From: Mesorhabditis belari
Taxonomy: Eukaryota; Nematoda; Chromadorea; Rhabditida; Rhabditidae
Assembly (NCBI GenBank): GCA_958450365.1
Contig: CAUEEP010000627.1
Location: forward strand, 154,876 to 218,875
Length of the DNA stretch: 64,000 nt
Reading direction: 5' to 3'
Shown: positions 44,663-56,900 of the stretch, one piece after another
Layout: each line of letters opens with the position of its first letter
How positions within the stretch are numbered: the first letter of the stretch is position 1
Translations under genes and position numbers: made by a program
Notes under the pieces: model-generated
Database searches by the model: none
Told to the model about the DNA's origin: nothing
What the model saw: only the letters and a program-made list of their open reading frames with translations

Positions 44663-47600
44663 TTAGTTACTGAGCAATTTCCTGCCTGAATTGCAGGTGA
44701 TATTTGGAAGGTTCGGGCAACAGAATATTTTCCCCCATTCGTTCCCATCCTCCAGCCTCCTCAATGTCTCGGCTTGTCGTCGTTTCTCCTCATTTTCTCT
44801 TCGCTCCCGTTCTTCCCGTTCTCGCTTCTGAATTGAATTCTTGGAAACGATTTTACAAAACAAAAAGATTTACCTTTACCCTGAACAACTCTTTTATTTT
44901 GCTCAAGAAAGTGGTCTGGGTCTCGGTCGGAACATTCAACGGAAGATCTCTGCGTACTCGTTCGTACTCGTTCAGCGTGTCGCTCTCGCCGAAGCCATTG
45001 AATGGCTGGAAAGTGGATTTCTTTGTCAAGATCCTTGTCATCTTTTTGAATTTAAAATCTACCATTAGGGCTGTAAACTAGGCCAGACCAGGTTTAAGCT
45101 GGGCCAATGTCAGCCGCAACAAGCCCTCAGAACGTAGCGAAGTCAAGCCAGGCCAGGCCCGGAAAAATCGCTTTTATGTTAAGACTTTATTCATGTAAGC
45201 ATCAAAAGGTGACAACGGAACATGTCTTTGAAATAATTCTGGCTAAAATCCAGACTGGTATGGTTTTATTGATTAGTTGCACCGGTAATTATCGACTCAC
45301 CATACAGTAAAAGAAACAAATCCATTTGTCGACGAGCTCTTTGTTAAACAGCTTAGGCAATTCCCCATGTTTGTCATACTTGAAAAGAGTCCTCGAGAAA
45401 AAGTCGCGTTTACTTTTCGAGTATTCGATGAGTGCCGAGATTTTCGCAATGCTCAATGGGCCACACGCGAGCAAATCGTGAAACATCTAAAAGTTCAAAA
45501 GTTTTTAGCTAACTTCAGGAAAGTATGTTCTTCACTAGCAGTTTTGACTGGCTTATTGACTTGTGGAAAAATCCATGATGTAAGTGACACTAAAGCTAAC
45601 AAATCTCACACAAACCTCAGCCAACAACTCGTTGAACACATCTCTAACCTTTTGCGCACAAATTTTCTTCTTTATCGGCTAAATTCGGCTTTCTCTATTT
45701 AACTAATCTGATCAACTCACGTTTGATTTCCGTCTGTGCAGTACTTTGCGCTCGAGCTTTTGCGCGTCTGTGCAATTTGGGTTCTCCGTACGACGAATGG
45801 GCTCATTCTAAAGTTAAAATAACCCAAATAACTAAAGTTATAATAGACAATATTCATTTGAGCAAAAGTTCAACATTTTTGTGTCTTTTCAAAAACATCC
45901 AAGCATTGAGTTCTCAATAAACAGAAACCTCGTATAGCCAAACATTGACTTCAATTCCATGGTGTTCCAGCATGTACAGAGCGCACTCAGTGTGGAATTT
46001 GTGCAGAAAGTACAACATGACTATCGAGTCGATTCGAGCCTCACACCACGCCGCATACTCCTGGTAGATCACTTCGAAGTGTCTCCGCTTTTCGATCTTG
46101 TCATCGATTTGCTGAAACGCGACTTTTCTTTGCACAAAATTGGCTCAACCTCTAGAATTGCTTTAAAAACGCCGAACTTGAAGTCCATCTCGCGGAATGC
46201 GTCCTCTTCTAAGGGTTTCGAGACATATCGGTCAATCTCTGTGTCGGAGATTTCCTCTGAAGTATGTTTATGACAATATTAGCTGTAAATTAAACCGTAT
46301 TCTGGTGGGTCATAGCGTGGCAGGTTGATTGGGAATGAGGCACTAAATGACAAGAATCTTTTCGTCACTTGTTTAGCTTTTTGTTTTGTTTTAACTATGA
46401 TCTTCTAAAGCGGGATTTTTGCGTTGTTTTCCCGACAATATAAATGTAAATTTTTCCAGTCTGTCTCTAGTTGGGGAAAGGTACTCGGAGAATAGTATAA
46501 ATGACTTTATTAGGTTTATCTCCATTCATTCTAGATCGAATTTATTCAAAAACCATCTAAAATCTAGGAAAAAGATGCTACAATTCAATGATAGAGTAAG
46601 AAATCCAAGATCAATTTGCATATTGATTCGTTGCAAAGATGTAGAAGTCCCGTTAAAGCTTTGACTTTAACAAACCTCCATGAATCTACTAGATCCCCAT
46701 TGGCATAGGTTGTTTCCTTTTGGTCAGCTTCGAATCTTGGTCTTATCTTTTCCATTCCCGAAGCATCCACTATATTCCTTTGATTGTTCAATTCAACTCC
46801 TTGCGAGGGTTTTGAAATAGATTTGTAACAAGGCGGTGGTCGGTGATTTTCCATTAGATCCAAAAAAGTTTCAGCACTTTCTTCTTCCTTTTCCTCTTTG
46901 AACAAATCCAGCAGATTTAGAGAAACATTTGATTGGTCTTCCTCTAGATCATTTTCCGAACCAGAAGCAATAGCGGAATAATTTGCGGAATCGTTTTTCT
47001 AAAGCAAGTCAAGATTCGCTAGAATTAGTCTCAAACCCGGATCTCGGCAGCCACTTCAGCTTCGAGTTTGGCTTTTTTGATCGCTGCGATTTTCTTTGAG
47101 ACAAGCAAGTTCCGACAATTCAAACCCGTTTTCTAAAAAGATAGTGAAGGAGAAATTTTGGGAAACAGTTTAGTTAGATGAGTAAACATTCCAGAAGCTC
47201 GCTTTACTTTCGATAACTACCGTAAACTTGTTAGTTTTTATGCAATCATTCAATATCTTTCGATATCTGACGCTAATCCTTAAAAAATCTTGATCCTTAC
47301 AAAATCACGAATGTTCAAGGATTTTAACAAGACAGGATTACGGCAGCATTTCAACATTTGATACCATTTCAAACCTCTAAAGTGATTTGAATCTTTCCCT
47401 CGATTATGCAAAACTCTGCACTTTCGATAGCATTTTCAAAGCACTCGATTTTGAAAGATTCAATCATCTTTTTAATGTGAACTTTGATCTGATCTTCTTC
47501 TGGAACATTGCCAAAGTTGGTCTGAAATATTTCAAGAATTGAAAAGTTTAGAGCTAAACAAGCTGACAAACCGTGAGCAAGTAAACTCGGAGCTCATTGT

Positions 47601-49395
47601 TCAGCTCATTGAGTCGAGTTTGAATGAATTGCGATTTAAGGGTGATAATTTTTGTGCTCAGCGCTTCCTAAAGGAAATGATAACAAATTCTTGATCAAAA
47701 ATTGACCAATTACCTTCATTGAATGAATGATCGTTGATGGAATCGTAAAGCTATCGTTTTTCTCAATAATTGAATTCCTTTCCCACTCCAAAGCCTCTTT
47801 TAGAGTTGGAATCTGTTTGCAAGATTTGTAAATGTTGATTGAAAATGATTTTTATCTTAGTATAAGTATTTTAGTATCAATTTTTAAACCTGCCTTGTGA
47901 ATGTTCGTTCTAAATTCTTGGGCAGATTTCTCAGCCTCTTTCAACGCCTCTTTCTCCCTTTTCAGTTGAGCGAACTCGTTTTTCTTCTCCAGAATCATTT
48001 CCTATTGTAAAAATGTTTTTATTATCTGTTGTTACTATTTAAAAATTGTATTTTTACCCGTCAACCAATCAAAATAGATCTCAATTTTCTCAGCATGTTT
48101 TACGAGACACGCGTAAAGAGTATAAATGGGTTGATAAAGTTTGGATTCATTCATTTGAGCTTAAATCGTTCTCAAAACAGCACATCAAATCTAGAATAAA
48201 ATATGCTAAAATTCAGGATAAAGTGAGTAGTTAAAGATCAATAAGATGTCAAAATACCAAAAACTGAATTTAACAGGTAAGCTTGGGTAAACTAAGCCAT
48301 TTCAAGTCGTTTAGTTACCCAGTTCAGTCACAGAATGAACAAAGTAATGTTTCGTCTGAAATACTTTTTCTCTTACCTCAATCTTTGGATCCAACAAAGC
48401 GTGAGCTTCAGCAATGAGATTTTCCTTTTTCGGCAACAGGGTTTCCAATTTCCGATGAACTTCAGCTTTTCCTAAAGCTTCAGCCATTGACAAAGTTTCC
48501 GGAGTCGAAGTCTGAAATATTTTTGCAAAGTAAAGTTTTTCGGCTTTGTTTTGAAAGTAAAGCTTTATTTTGAAAGTTCCCGGGTATTTTGAAATTTCGT
48601 CGTTTGAGTCGGCACACTTGAAGGCCAATAACTTTATCCAGAGATAATATTATTCAACTAACTTTATAAATAGATTTATAGAGGAGAGTTCAGGCTTTCG
48701 AATGATACCAATGAAATTTGATTGGATTTTTCATTCCCATGAAAACCAGGCGGCAAGGCACTCGAGTTGGATGGGCCTCGGACTTTGATTTCTCTGTACT
48801 GGATTATCCAAATAGACTGTATTTGGTATCATATGAAAGCCTGAAATATCTTCTATATAATGATGTAAAAAGTTAGCAATAGCAATATCGCAGGATAATA
48901 ATAAAATATCTTCTATATAATGATAATAAAAGTTAGCAATAGTAAGCTCTAGCCCCTGTTCCTGTGCTAGATTCAAACCTGGTCCAGATCCAGCTCCAGA
49001 TTTAGGATCAGGTCTAGGTCTAAGTCCAGCTGTAGCTTCAGCTCCAGTTCAAGGTTCAAAACAGGTCTAGATCCAGTTCCAGGTTTAAGTTCAAGTCCAG
49101 CTCCAGTTCCAGGTCTGGGTAAAGTTATAGGCCTTTAAAGTGTGACGATTCATTCAAAATACCTGGAAACTCGCCCCCTTTTTTTGGCCAAGGATACCTT
49201 GATTGCTTTCGCAAAGACATCAAATGCTTTGTTTACTGCTTGGATTACGGTGGCTTCTTGAATCACCTAGACCTTGCAATTACGGACAAATCTGGCAAAA
49301 AAAGACAAAATAAACGTATAACTTAAAATGGGTTAAAATTTAAAATTTTTGTTTAAATAGTCATTTACCAATAAATTCCTGTCCTGCTCGTTCAT
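44663..49395 (-). CDS. G6: GTPase-less tail paralog, about 710 aa
   Basis: Exons: 49369-49395 (MNEQDRNLL), 49198-49266, 48377-48511, 47894-48001, 47714-47812, 47572-47667, 47375-47521, 47037-47132, 46676-46998, 46296-46342, 46150-46256, 45929-46111, 45721-45807, 45616-45678, 45301-45486, 44874-45077, 44663-44827. This is the clearest tail copy: every exon joins in phase and a single frame runs to TAA. Visible stretches: QEATVIQAVNKAFDVF, LETLLPKKENLIAEA, EKKNEFAQLKREKEAL, PEEDQIKVHIKKMIESF, a proline-containing linker (ENHRPPPCYKSIS), YAAWCEARIDS, and the basic end KREREERERRENEEKRR. The donor of exon 47894-48001 is GC (AAG|GCAGGT) where paralogs have GT. No enzymatic motif; probably an extended coiled-coil or helical-bundle protein. 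Confidence 0.8.
48600..49120. repeat. Intron block near-identical to 42850-43360
   Basis: Second copy of the G5 intron block, in the G6 intron between the 69 and 135 nt exons. The similarity is much higher than in the neighbouring exons and introns. Confidence 0.7.
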
Positions 49396-50950
49396 CTTGA
49401 AATATTTTTAACTAAAAGCAGAATTAAAACTGAAATAAATACAAGAAAAATCAAATCAAATCGATGAAATCGAATCGAAAGCTCATCCAAAACAATAAAC
49501 TCAAAAATTTATTGCTTAATGGTGGAAATCCTAAATTTGCCCGGCTCGATTTCCGAATCTCTCTATTTCTTGACCAGAGCCAGTTCTTTGATTCGATCGT
49601 GACCCTGGTTGATGATAGGTGATCGCCTGTGGACGCTGTGAGGTTGTTCCATATAAGCTAGCTCTAAAATGATGATTTACGGGGGATTTTCTTATCACAT
49701 ATTGGTTTATTGGCTAAATTTCAAGCTTATTTGGTGTTTAGATAATGGTTTAATTGGTATGAAATGTCACCATTTTTTCGATCCTTGAAACTCGTAAACA
49801 AATAAAGTCAAGAACACTTTTCTAAAAACAATGAAACCGGGTTTCCTCACTTTTCGTTATTTGAAAATTTCGTCGACTTTTGGCTATTGGAATTCTGCCA
49901 CTTGGACATCTGCGACACGTTATTCTGTACGAATTTCTACGAGAGCATAATGCCCTCTAGTGTTCAGCTAATATTCAAAATTTGAAAGGAGGAGTTCCAG
50001 GTGCAAATCGGTTTGCTAAATTTCGTTCTGGCGATAAACGAAGACAAATTGAGGAGTGATCCAGCAGTTCAGCTGGATAATGCCAAGCTGCTCGAAATTT
50101 TTCAAACCAACAGGCTCCCTTCCTAATAGCAAAAGAGTTATTAGTTGATGATCGTCGCAAATTTGCCTAGACTTGGGCCGAAATTAGAGACTTGGATTCG
50201 ACATGACTTAACAGAAACAACAGACTGACTTAAAAGACTTAACAGACGTAACAGATATCCAGAAATGACAACGCCTTTCAATCAGCGCCGCTTATCTCTC
50301 TCGATGCGAGGGCAAATCGTTTTCACTCTTTGCTTTGTGACAAAGAATGAAAATGAATTCTAACTCTCAACTTTCAGTGAAAATGTCAATGGGTCGCGCA
50401 GGGGGAAAAGCCCGAACTCAACGTCATGCCAAATGTGGATTGGAAAAAGTTTATGCTTTCGGTGTTCTATAATTTGAAAACTCCTGGGAATCTAGGGAAA
50501 ACATCTTGGAACTGAATAGCAAGATAACACTCAACTCAATCAAATACTAGAAGCAACTAGACAAGTCAGCCAAATCTTTGCTAGAGAAAAGATCATGATA
50601 ATGCTAGGCCGCACGTTTCGAAGATGACTCGTTTCAAACTAAACTTAATGGGGGTGATGACCCATCCTGAATACAGCCCTAATCTCGCACCTTCTGATAA
50701 CTACTGATTCCGAGTCATGAGCAATGGTTTGATCAATAAACGTTTGATTTCAAATATTATGTGTCAAGTGGCTCACGGATTACTTCGCCTTAAAATCAAA
50801 AGATTTTCTACAAAAAAGGCATCTGGTCTTTGCCAGTAAAATGAATTCAAAGTATCCAAAATAATGGAAAATATTGATAATGATTGCATGTAAAAGACTG
50901 AATAAATCAGTTATTTTTAGCGACATTTCATACCCATCAACCCAATAATC
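49396..50950. promoter_or_regulatory. Spacer between G7 stop and G6 start
   Basis: The longest copy of the cluster spacer; includes about 350 bp (50390-50640) absent from the others. Candidate 5' region of G6. No coding sequence I can support. Confidence 0.4.
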
Positions 50951-50953
50951 ATG

Positions 50954-53900
50954 TTAGTTCTTAAGCAATTTCCTGCCTGATTTTTTTTTCGCATTTTTCG
51001 GCCTCCTCAATATCTCGGCTTGTCGTCGTTTCTCCTGCTTTTCACTTCGCTTCCGTTCTTCCCGTTCTCGCTTCTGAATTCTTGAAAGTATTTTACAAGA
51101 CAAAAACCTTTTTCATTACGATGAACAACTCTTTTATATCGCTCAGTATAGTGATGTGGATGCCGCGCTGAACATTCAACGGAAGATCTCTGCGTACTCG
51201 TGCGTACGCGTTCAGCGTGTCCCTCTCACCGAGGCCATTTTTTGGCTGAAAAGTGGAGTTCTTTGTCAAGATCCTTGTCGTCTTTTTGAATATAAGATCT
51301 ACCATTAGGACTGTAAACTAGGCCAGGCCAGGTTTTAGCTAGGCCAATGTCAGCCTGAACGAGTCCTCAGAACGTAGCAAAGTCAAGCCAGGCCAGGCTC
51401 GGAAAAATCGCCTTTATAATTCTGGCTAGAATGCAGACTGGTATGGGTTTATTGATTGGTTGTACCGGCAATTATCGACTCACCAGACTGTAAAAGAAAA
51501 AGATCCAGTTGTCAACGAGCACTTTGTCAAGCAGCCTAGGCAATTCCCCATACTTGTCAAACGTGCAAAGAGTGTTCGAGAAACAATCGCGTTTACTTTT
51601 CGAGCATTCGATGAGTGCCGGGATTTTTGCAAGGCTCAATGGGCCACACGCGAGCACATTGCGAAAATCCTAAAAGTTGAAAAGTTTTGAATTGACTTCA
51701 GGAAAGTATGTTCTTCACTAGCATTTTCGACTGGCTTATTGACTTGTGGAAGGTCCATGATGAAATTGACACTAAAGCTAACAAATCTCACACAAACCTC
51801 AGCCAACGACTTGTTGAACACATCTCCGACCTTTTGCGCACAAATTTTCTTCATTGCCGGCTAAATTCTGCTTTCTCCATTCAACCAATCTGATCAACTC
51901 ACCTCTGATTTCCTTCTTTGCAACACTTTTCGCATGAGCTTTTCCGCGTCCATCCATTTTGGGTTCTCGCTACGACGAATGAGCTCATTCTAAAGTTGAT
52001 ATATCAGCTCCGCTGGATAATTTACATGACTGTATCCATTTTAGATCAGACTTTTTTCAGCCTTTTTTTCAAAATGATGAACCTACAGAAAATCCAGATC
52101 CTGGTTTAGAAAACATAGAATTCACAGTTTTTCCAGTGTTATTAGTCTTACTTGTTTATTTTTGATGAAATCAATCTGAGCCCTTCAAGTTCTTCAAGAT
52201 TTAGTTTGAAAATATTGTTACTTCAATGCGAAGATATGTAGGAATTTCTAGAGATACCTTTAAACTTTATTTAACTCATAATTTTACCCTTTTTTGTAGG
52301 ATTTGCTTGACTACGGTACTGTAGGTGCACTTTAGAATGCCTATGCGAAGTCGGAAGTTGCAAGTTGCAAATTGCGAGTTGCAAGTTACAACTTGCAAGT
52401 CCGAAGTTCGCAAGTTGCAAGTTGGTGATGGTGAACCCAGGCCCAGGTCTTGGACTGGCTACTGGATTTCGCTTTGCTGCAGGCCCAACTCATAAATCTC
52501 CTGACAGGCCTGTCTGTAAGCCCCTTAGAAGCCTGACCTGGCCTGGCCTGAAATAACCCAATTTCCGGAAATGGATTCACAGCCAATCCAAAAATAGTTA
52601 AAGTTATAATCGACAATATTCATTTGAGCAAAAGTTCAACATTTTTGAGCCTTTTCAAAAACATCCAATCATTGAGTTCTCAAGGAACACAAACCTCGTA
52701 TCGCCGAACGTCGACCTCAATTCCATGGTGTTCCCGCATGTACAGGGCGCACTCGGTGTGAAATTTGTGCACAAAGTACATCATGACTATCGAGTCGAGT
52801 CGAGCCTTACACCACCCCGCATACTCCTGGTAGATCTCTTCAAAATGTCTCTGCTTTTCGTTTGTGTCATGGATTTGCTGAAGCGCGACTTTTCTTTGCA
52901 CAAAATTGGCTCAACCTCTAGAATTGCTTTCAAAACGCCGAGCTTGATGTTCATCTCGTGGACAGCGTCGTCAACTAGCGTTTTCGAGACATATCGGTCG
53001 ATCTCTGTGTCGCAGATTTCATCTGAAGTATCTTTATGACAATATTAGCTGTAGATTAAACCGTATTCTGATGAGTCTGGGCGTGGAAAGTTGATTGGCA
53101 ATGAAGCACTAAATGACAACAATATTTTGGTCACTTGCTTTGCTTTTTGTTTTGTTTTAACTATGATCTTCTAAAGTGGGACTTTTGCGTCGTTTTCCCG
53201 TTAAGATAAATGTAAATTTCTCCAGTTTGTCTCTAGTTGGGGAAAGGTACTCGGAAAATAGTATAAATGGCTTTATTAGGTTTGTCTTCATTCATTCTAG
53301 CTCGAATTTATTGAAAAACTGTCTAAAATCTAGGAAAAATATTCTAAATTTCAATGATAGAGTAAGAAGTCAAAGATCAATTTGCATATTGATTCGTTGC
53401 AAAGATGTAGAAGTACCGTCAAAGCTCTGACTTTAACAAACCTCCGTGAATCTACTCGATTCTCATTGGCATTGGTTGTTTGCTTTTGGTCAGCTCTTGG
53501 TCTTGTCTTTTCCATTCCCGAATCATCCACTTTATTCCTTTGATTGTTCAATTCAACTTCTTGCGAGGGTTTGCGTTGCGGTTTGCGGTTTGCGAGTGCG
53601 CGGGTTGAAATAGGTTTGTAACAAGACGGTGGTCGATGATTTTCCATTAGTTCCAGAGAAATTTCAGCACTTTCTTTTTCCTTTTTCTCTTTGAACCTAT
53701 CTGGTGAGTTGGGGCGTGGAAATGAAGCACTAAACAATATTTTGGCGTTTTTGACCTGCTTTGAAACCTCTCCAGCACATTTAGAGAAACATTTGATTGT
53801 GTTTTACAAGTTTGACGCGCTTCCTCCAAATCATCTTCCGAATCAGAAGAAATATCGGAATAATTTGCGGAATCACTTTTCTAAAGTGAGCCAAGATTCG

Positions 53901-56900
53901 CTGGAATTAGTCTCAAACCTGGATCTCGGCAGCCACTTCAGCTTCGAGCTCGGCTTTTTTGATCTCTGCGATCTTCTTTAAGACAAGCATGTTTCGGCAA
54001 GTGAAACCCGTTTTCTAAAAAGATTACGGTAGTCGAAAAAGGAGACTTTTTAAAAAACGAGTTAGTTAAATGAATAACCACACTCCACATAAGTAGAGCT
54101 TTACTTTCGAAAACTACCATAATCTTGTTAGTTTTTATCAAATCTTTCGATATCTGGTGCTAATCCTCACATAATCTTTTTCAAGAATGTTTAGGATCAA
54201 ATCAGACAGGATTACGATGATTTGATACAATTTCAAACCTCTAAAGTGCTTTGAATCACTTCTTTGATTGTGTTAAACTCTGCACTTTCGATAGCATTTT
54301 CAAAGCACTCGATTTTGAAAGATTCAATCATTTTTTTAATGTGAATTTTGATCTGATCTTCTTCTGGAACATTGCCAAAGTTGGTCTGAAATATGTAAAG
54401 AATTCAAAAGTTTAGAGCTAAATAAGCTGACAAACCGTGAGCAAGTAAACTCGGAGTTCATTGTTCAGCTCATTGAGTCGAGTTTGAATGAATTGCGATT
54501 TAAGGGTGATAATTTTAGTGCTCAGCGCTTCCTAAAGCAAATGATAACCAAATTCTTGATCAAAAATTGACCAATTACCTTCATTGAATGAATGATCGTT
54601 GATGGAATCGTAAAGCTATCGTTTTTCTCAATAATTGAATTCCTTTCCCACTCCAAAGCCTCTTTTAGAGTTGAAATCTATTTGAAAGGTTTGTAAATGT
54701 TGGTTGAAAATTATTTTTATCTTGGTATAAGTATTTTAGTATCAATTTTTAAACCTACCTTGTGAATTTTCATTCTAAATTCTTGTGCAGACTTCTCAGC
54801 CGCTTTCAACTCGTCTTTCTCCTTTTTCAGTTGAGCGAACTCGTTTTTCTTCTCCAGAATCATTTCCTATTGTAAAAAAAAATTGTAAACTGTTTTTATT
54901 ATCTCTTGGTACTATCAAAATACTTTTGCATCGTTTTCCCGTCAACCAAAACAAAATAAATGTAAATTCCCTTTTTCTCTAGTACGGTAAAGATCCGAAA
55001 AATATTATAAATGACTATACCAAAAACTGAATTTAGCAGGTAAACTTGGGTAAACTAAGCCATTTCAAGTCGTTGAATTACCCAGTTCAGTCACAGAATG
55101 AACAAAGCAATGTTTCATCTGAAATACTTTTTTTTGTCTTACCTCTATCTTTGGATTCAACAAAGCGTGAGCTTCAGCAATGAGATTTTCCTTTTTCAGC
55201 AACAGGGTTTCCAATTTTTGATGAACTTCAGCCTTCGCTAAAGCTTCGGCCATTGACAAAGTTTCTGGAGTCGAAGTCTAAATATTTTTGTAAAGTAAAG
55301 TTTCTTTGCCTTGTTTTGAAAGTAAAGCTTTATTTTGAAAGTTCCAGGGTCTTTTGAAATTTCGTCGTTTGAGTCATCACACTTGAAGGCCTATAATTTT
55401 ATCCAGAGATAATATTATTCAACTAACTTTATATATAGTTTTATAAAGCAGATTTCAGGCTTTCGAATGATATCAAAGAAATTTTGATTGAATTTTTCAT
55501 TCCCATGAAAACCAGGCGGAAAGGCACTCGAGTTGGATTGGCCTCGGACCTTGATTTCTCTGTACTGGATTTTCCAAATAGACTGTATTTGGTATCATTT
55601 GAAAGTCTGAAATATCTTCTATATAATGATGTAAAAAGTTAGTAATAGTAAACTCCAGTTCCAGATTTAGGATCAGACCTAGGTCTAAGTCCAGCTGTAG
55701 CTCCAGCTCCGGTTCCAGGTTCCAAACTGGCCTAGATCCAGTTCCAGACTAAGGAATAGGTTTAAGTTCAAGTCCAGCTCCAGTTCCAGGTCTGGGTAAA
55801 GTTATAGGCCTTTAAAGTGTGACGATTCATTCAAAATATCGGAAAACTCGGCCACTTTCTTTGGCAAGAATACCTTGATTGCTTTCACAAAGGCATCAAA
55901 TGCTTTGTTCACTGCTTGGATTACGGTGGCTTCTTGGATTACCTAAACTTGCAATTACTCACGAATGTTAGCCTGAAAAACCTGAACAGTTGGTCTCAGC
56001 TCCGGCGCTTCGTCTCGGAGATAAGCCGTGATTTTCTAAACTTTGCTTTAAAAAATCTCTTCTTAACCAAACTTTGGCTAGTTCGATCGGAGCTTGTAGT
56101 TGAGCTTTGCTCTCAAGCTGACACTTTTCATAGATCAAGTCTTGAACTCGTTTAAGGCACTGGATCAGTGCTTGATCTGAAAACAATTCTGCTTTGCTCT
56201 GCTAGTTCGTTTTCTAAAGAGTGCTTTTTGCTACAGTACCCTCATCATGTAACTCAATCGTTCGATCAGCTCGTCGAATCCGATCCGAAGCTGGCGCCAC
56301 GCAAACGCAATCGATTCCATTTTTAAAGCGATTTTTCAACGACCCAGCGATTTCTTTCATTTCTTTCGACTTCTCATTTTGTTTCTGGAATTTTATCGTT
56401 TAAAAATCTGAGACTGAAATCCCAATACCCATAATTTCTCGAGAAAATCGCTCTCTTTCCAATCAGGCGCATCGCGAATCACGAAAATTAGACTCTAAAT
56501 AGATTGTAGAAGATTTAATACGCGCCCCTCCTTTTCCCATCAGCAATCTAACTTTGGGCTCAAATTTCTTGGTGTTTAGCTGTTCAATATAAATAGTTTT
56601 TGTACCAATCTATAGAGAAAGACTTGGCGCATCCAATGATACCAATCATTTACCAATTGAACAGCCTAACACCAAGATATTTGAGCTCAAAGTTAGATTG
56701 TCAATGGGAAAAGCGGCAGGGCGGGTATTAAAGATGTACGAGTTTTAGCCTTTAAAGATGTACGAGTTTTAGCTAAAGGTTTCAAATCTTGGAATGCTAG
56801 CTGTTATTTGTGTTTATTACTGGCTTTCATCGATACTAGCTGTCGTTCTGACATGCAAGAGTTGGGTAATTAAACCGGGAAGTGGTGTCATTAAAGTGAC

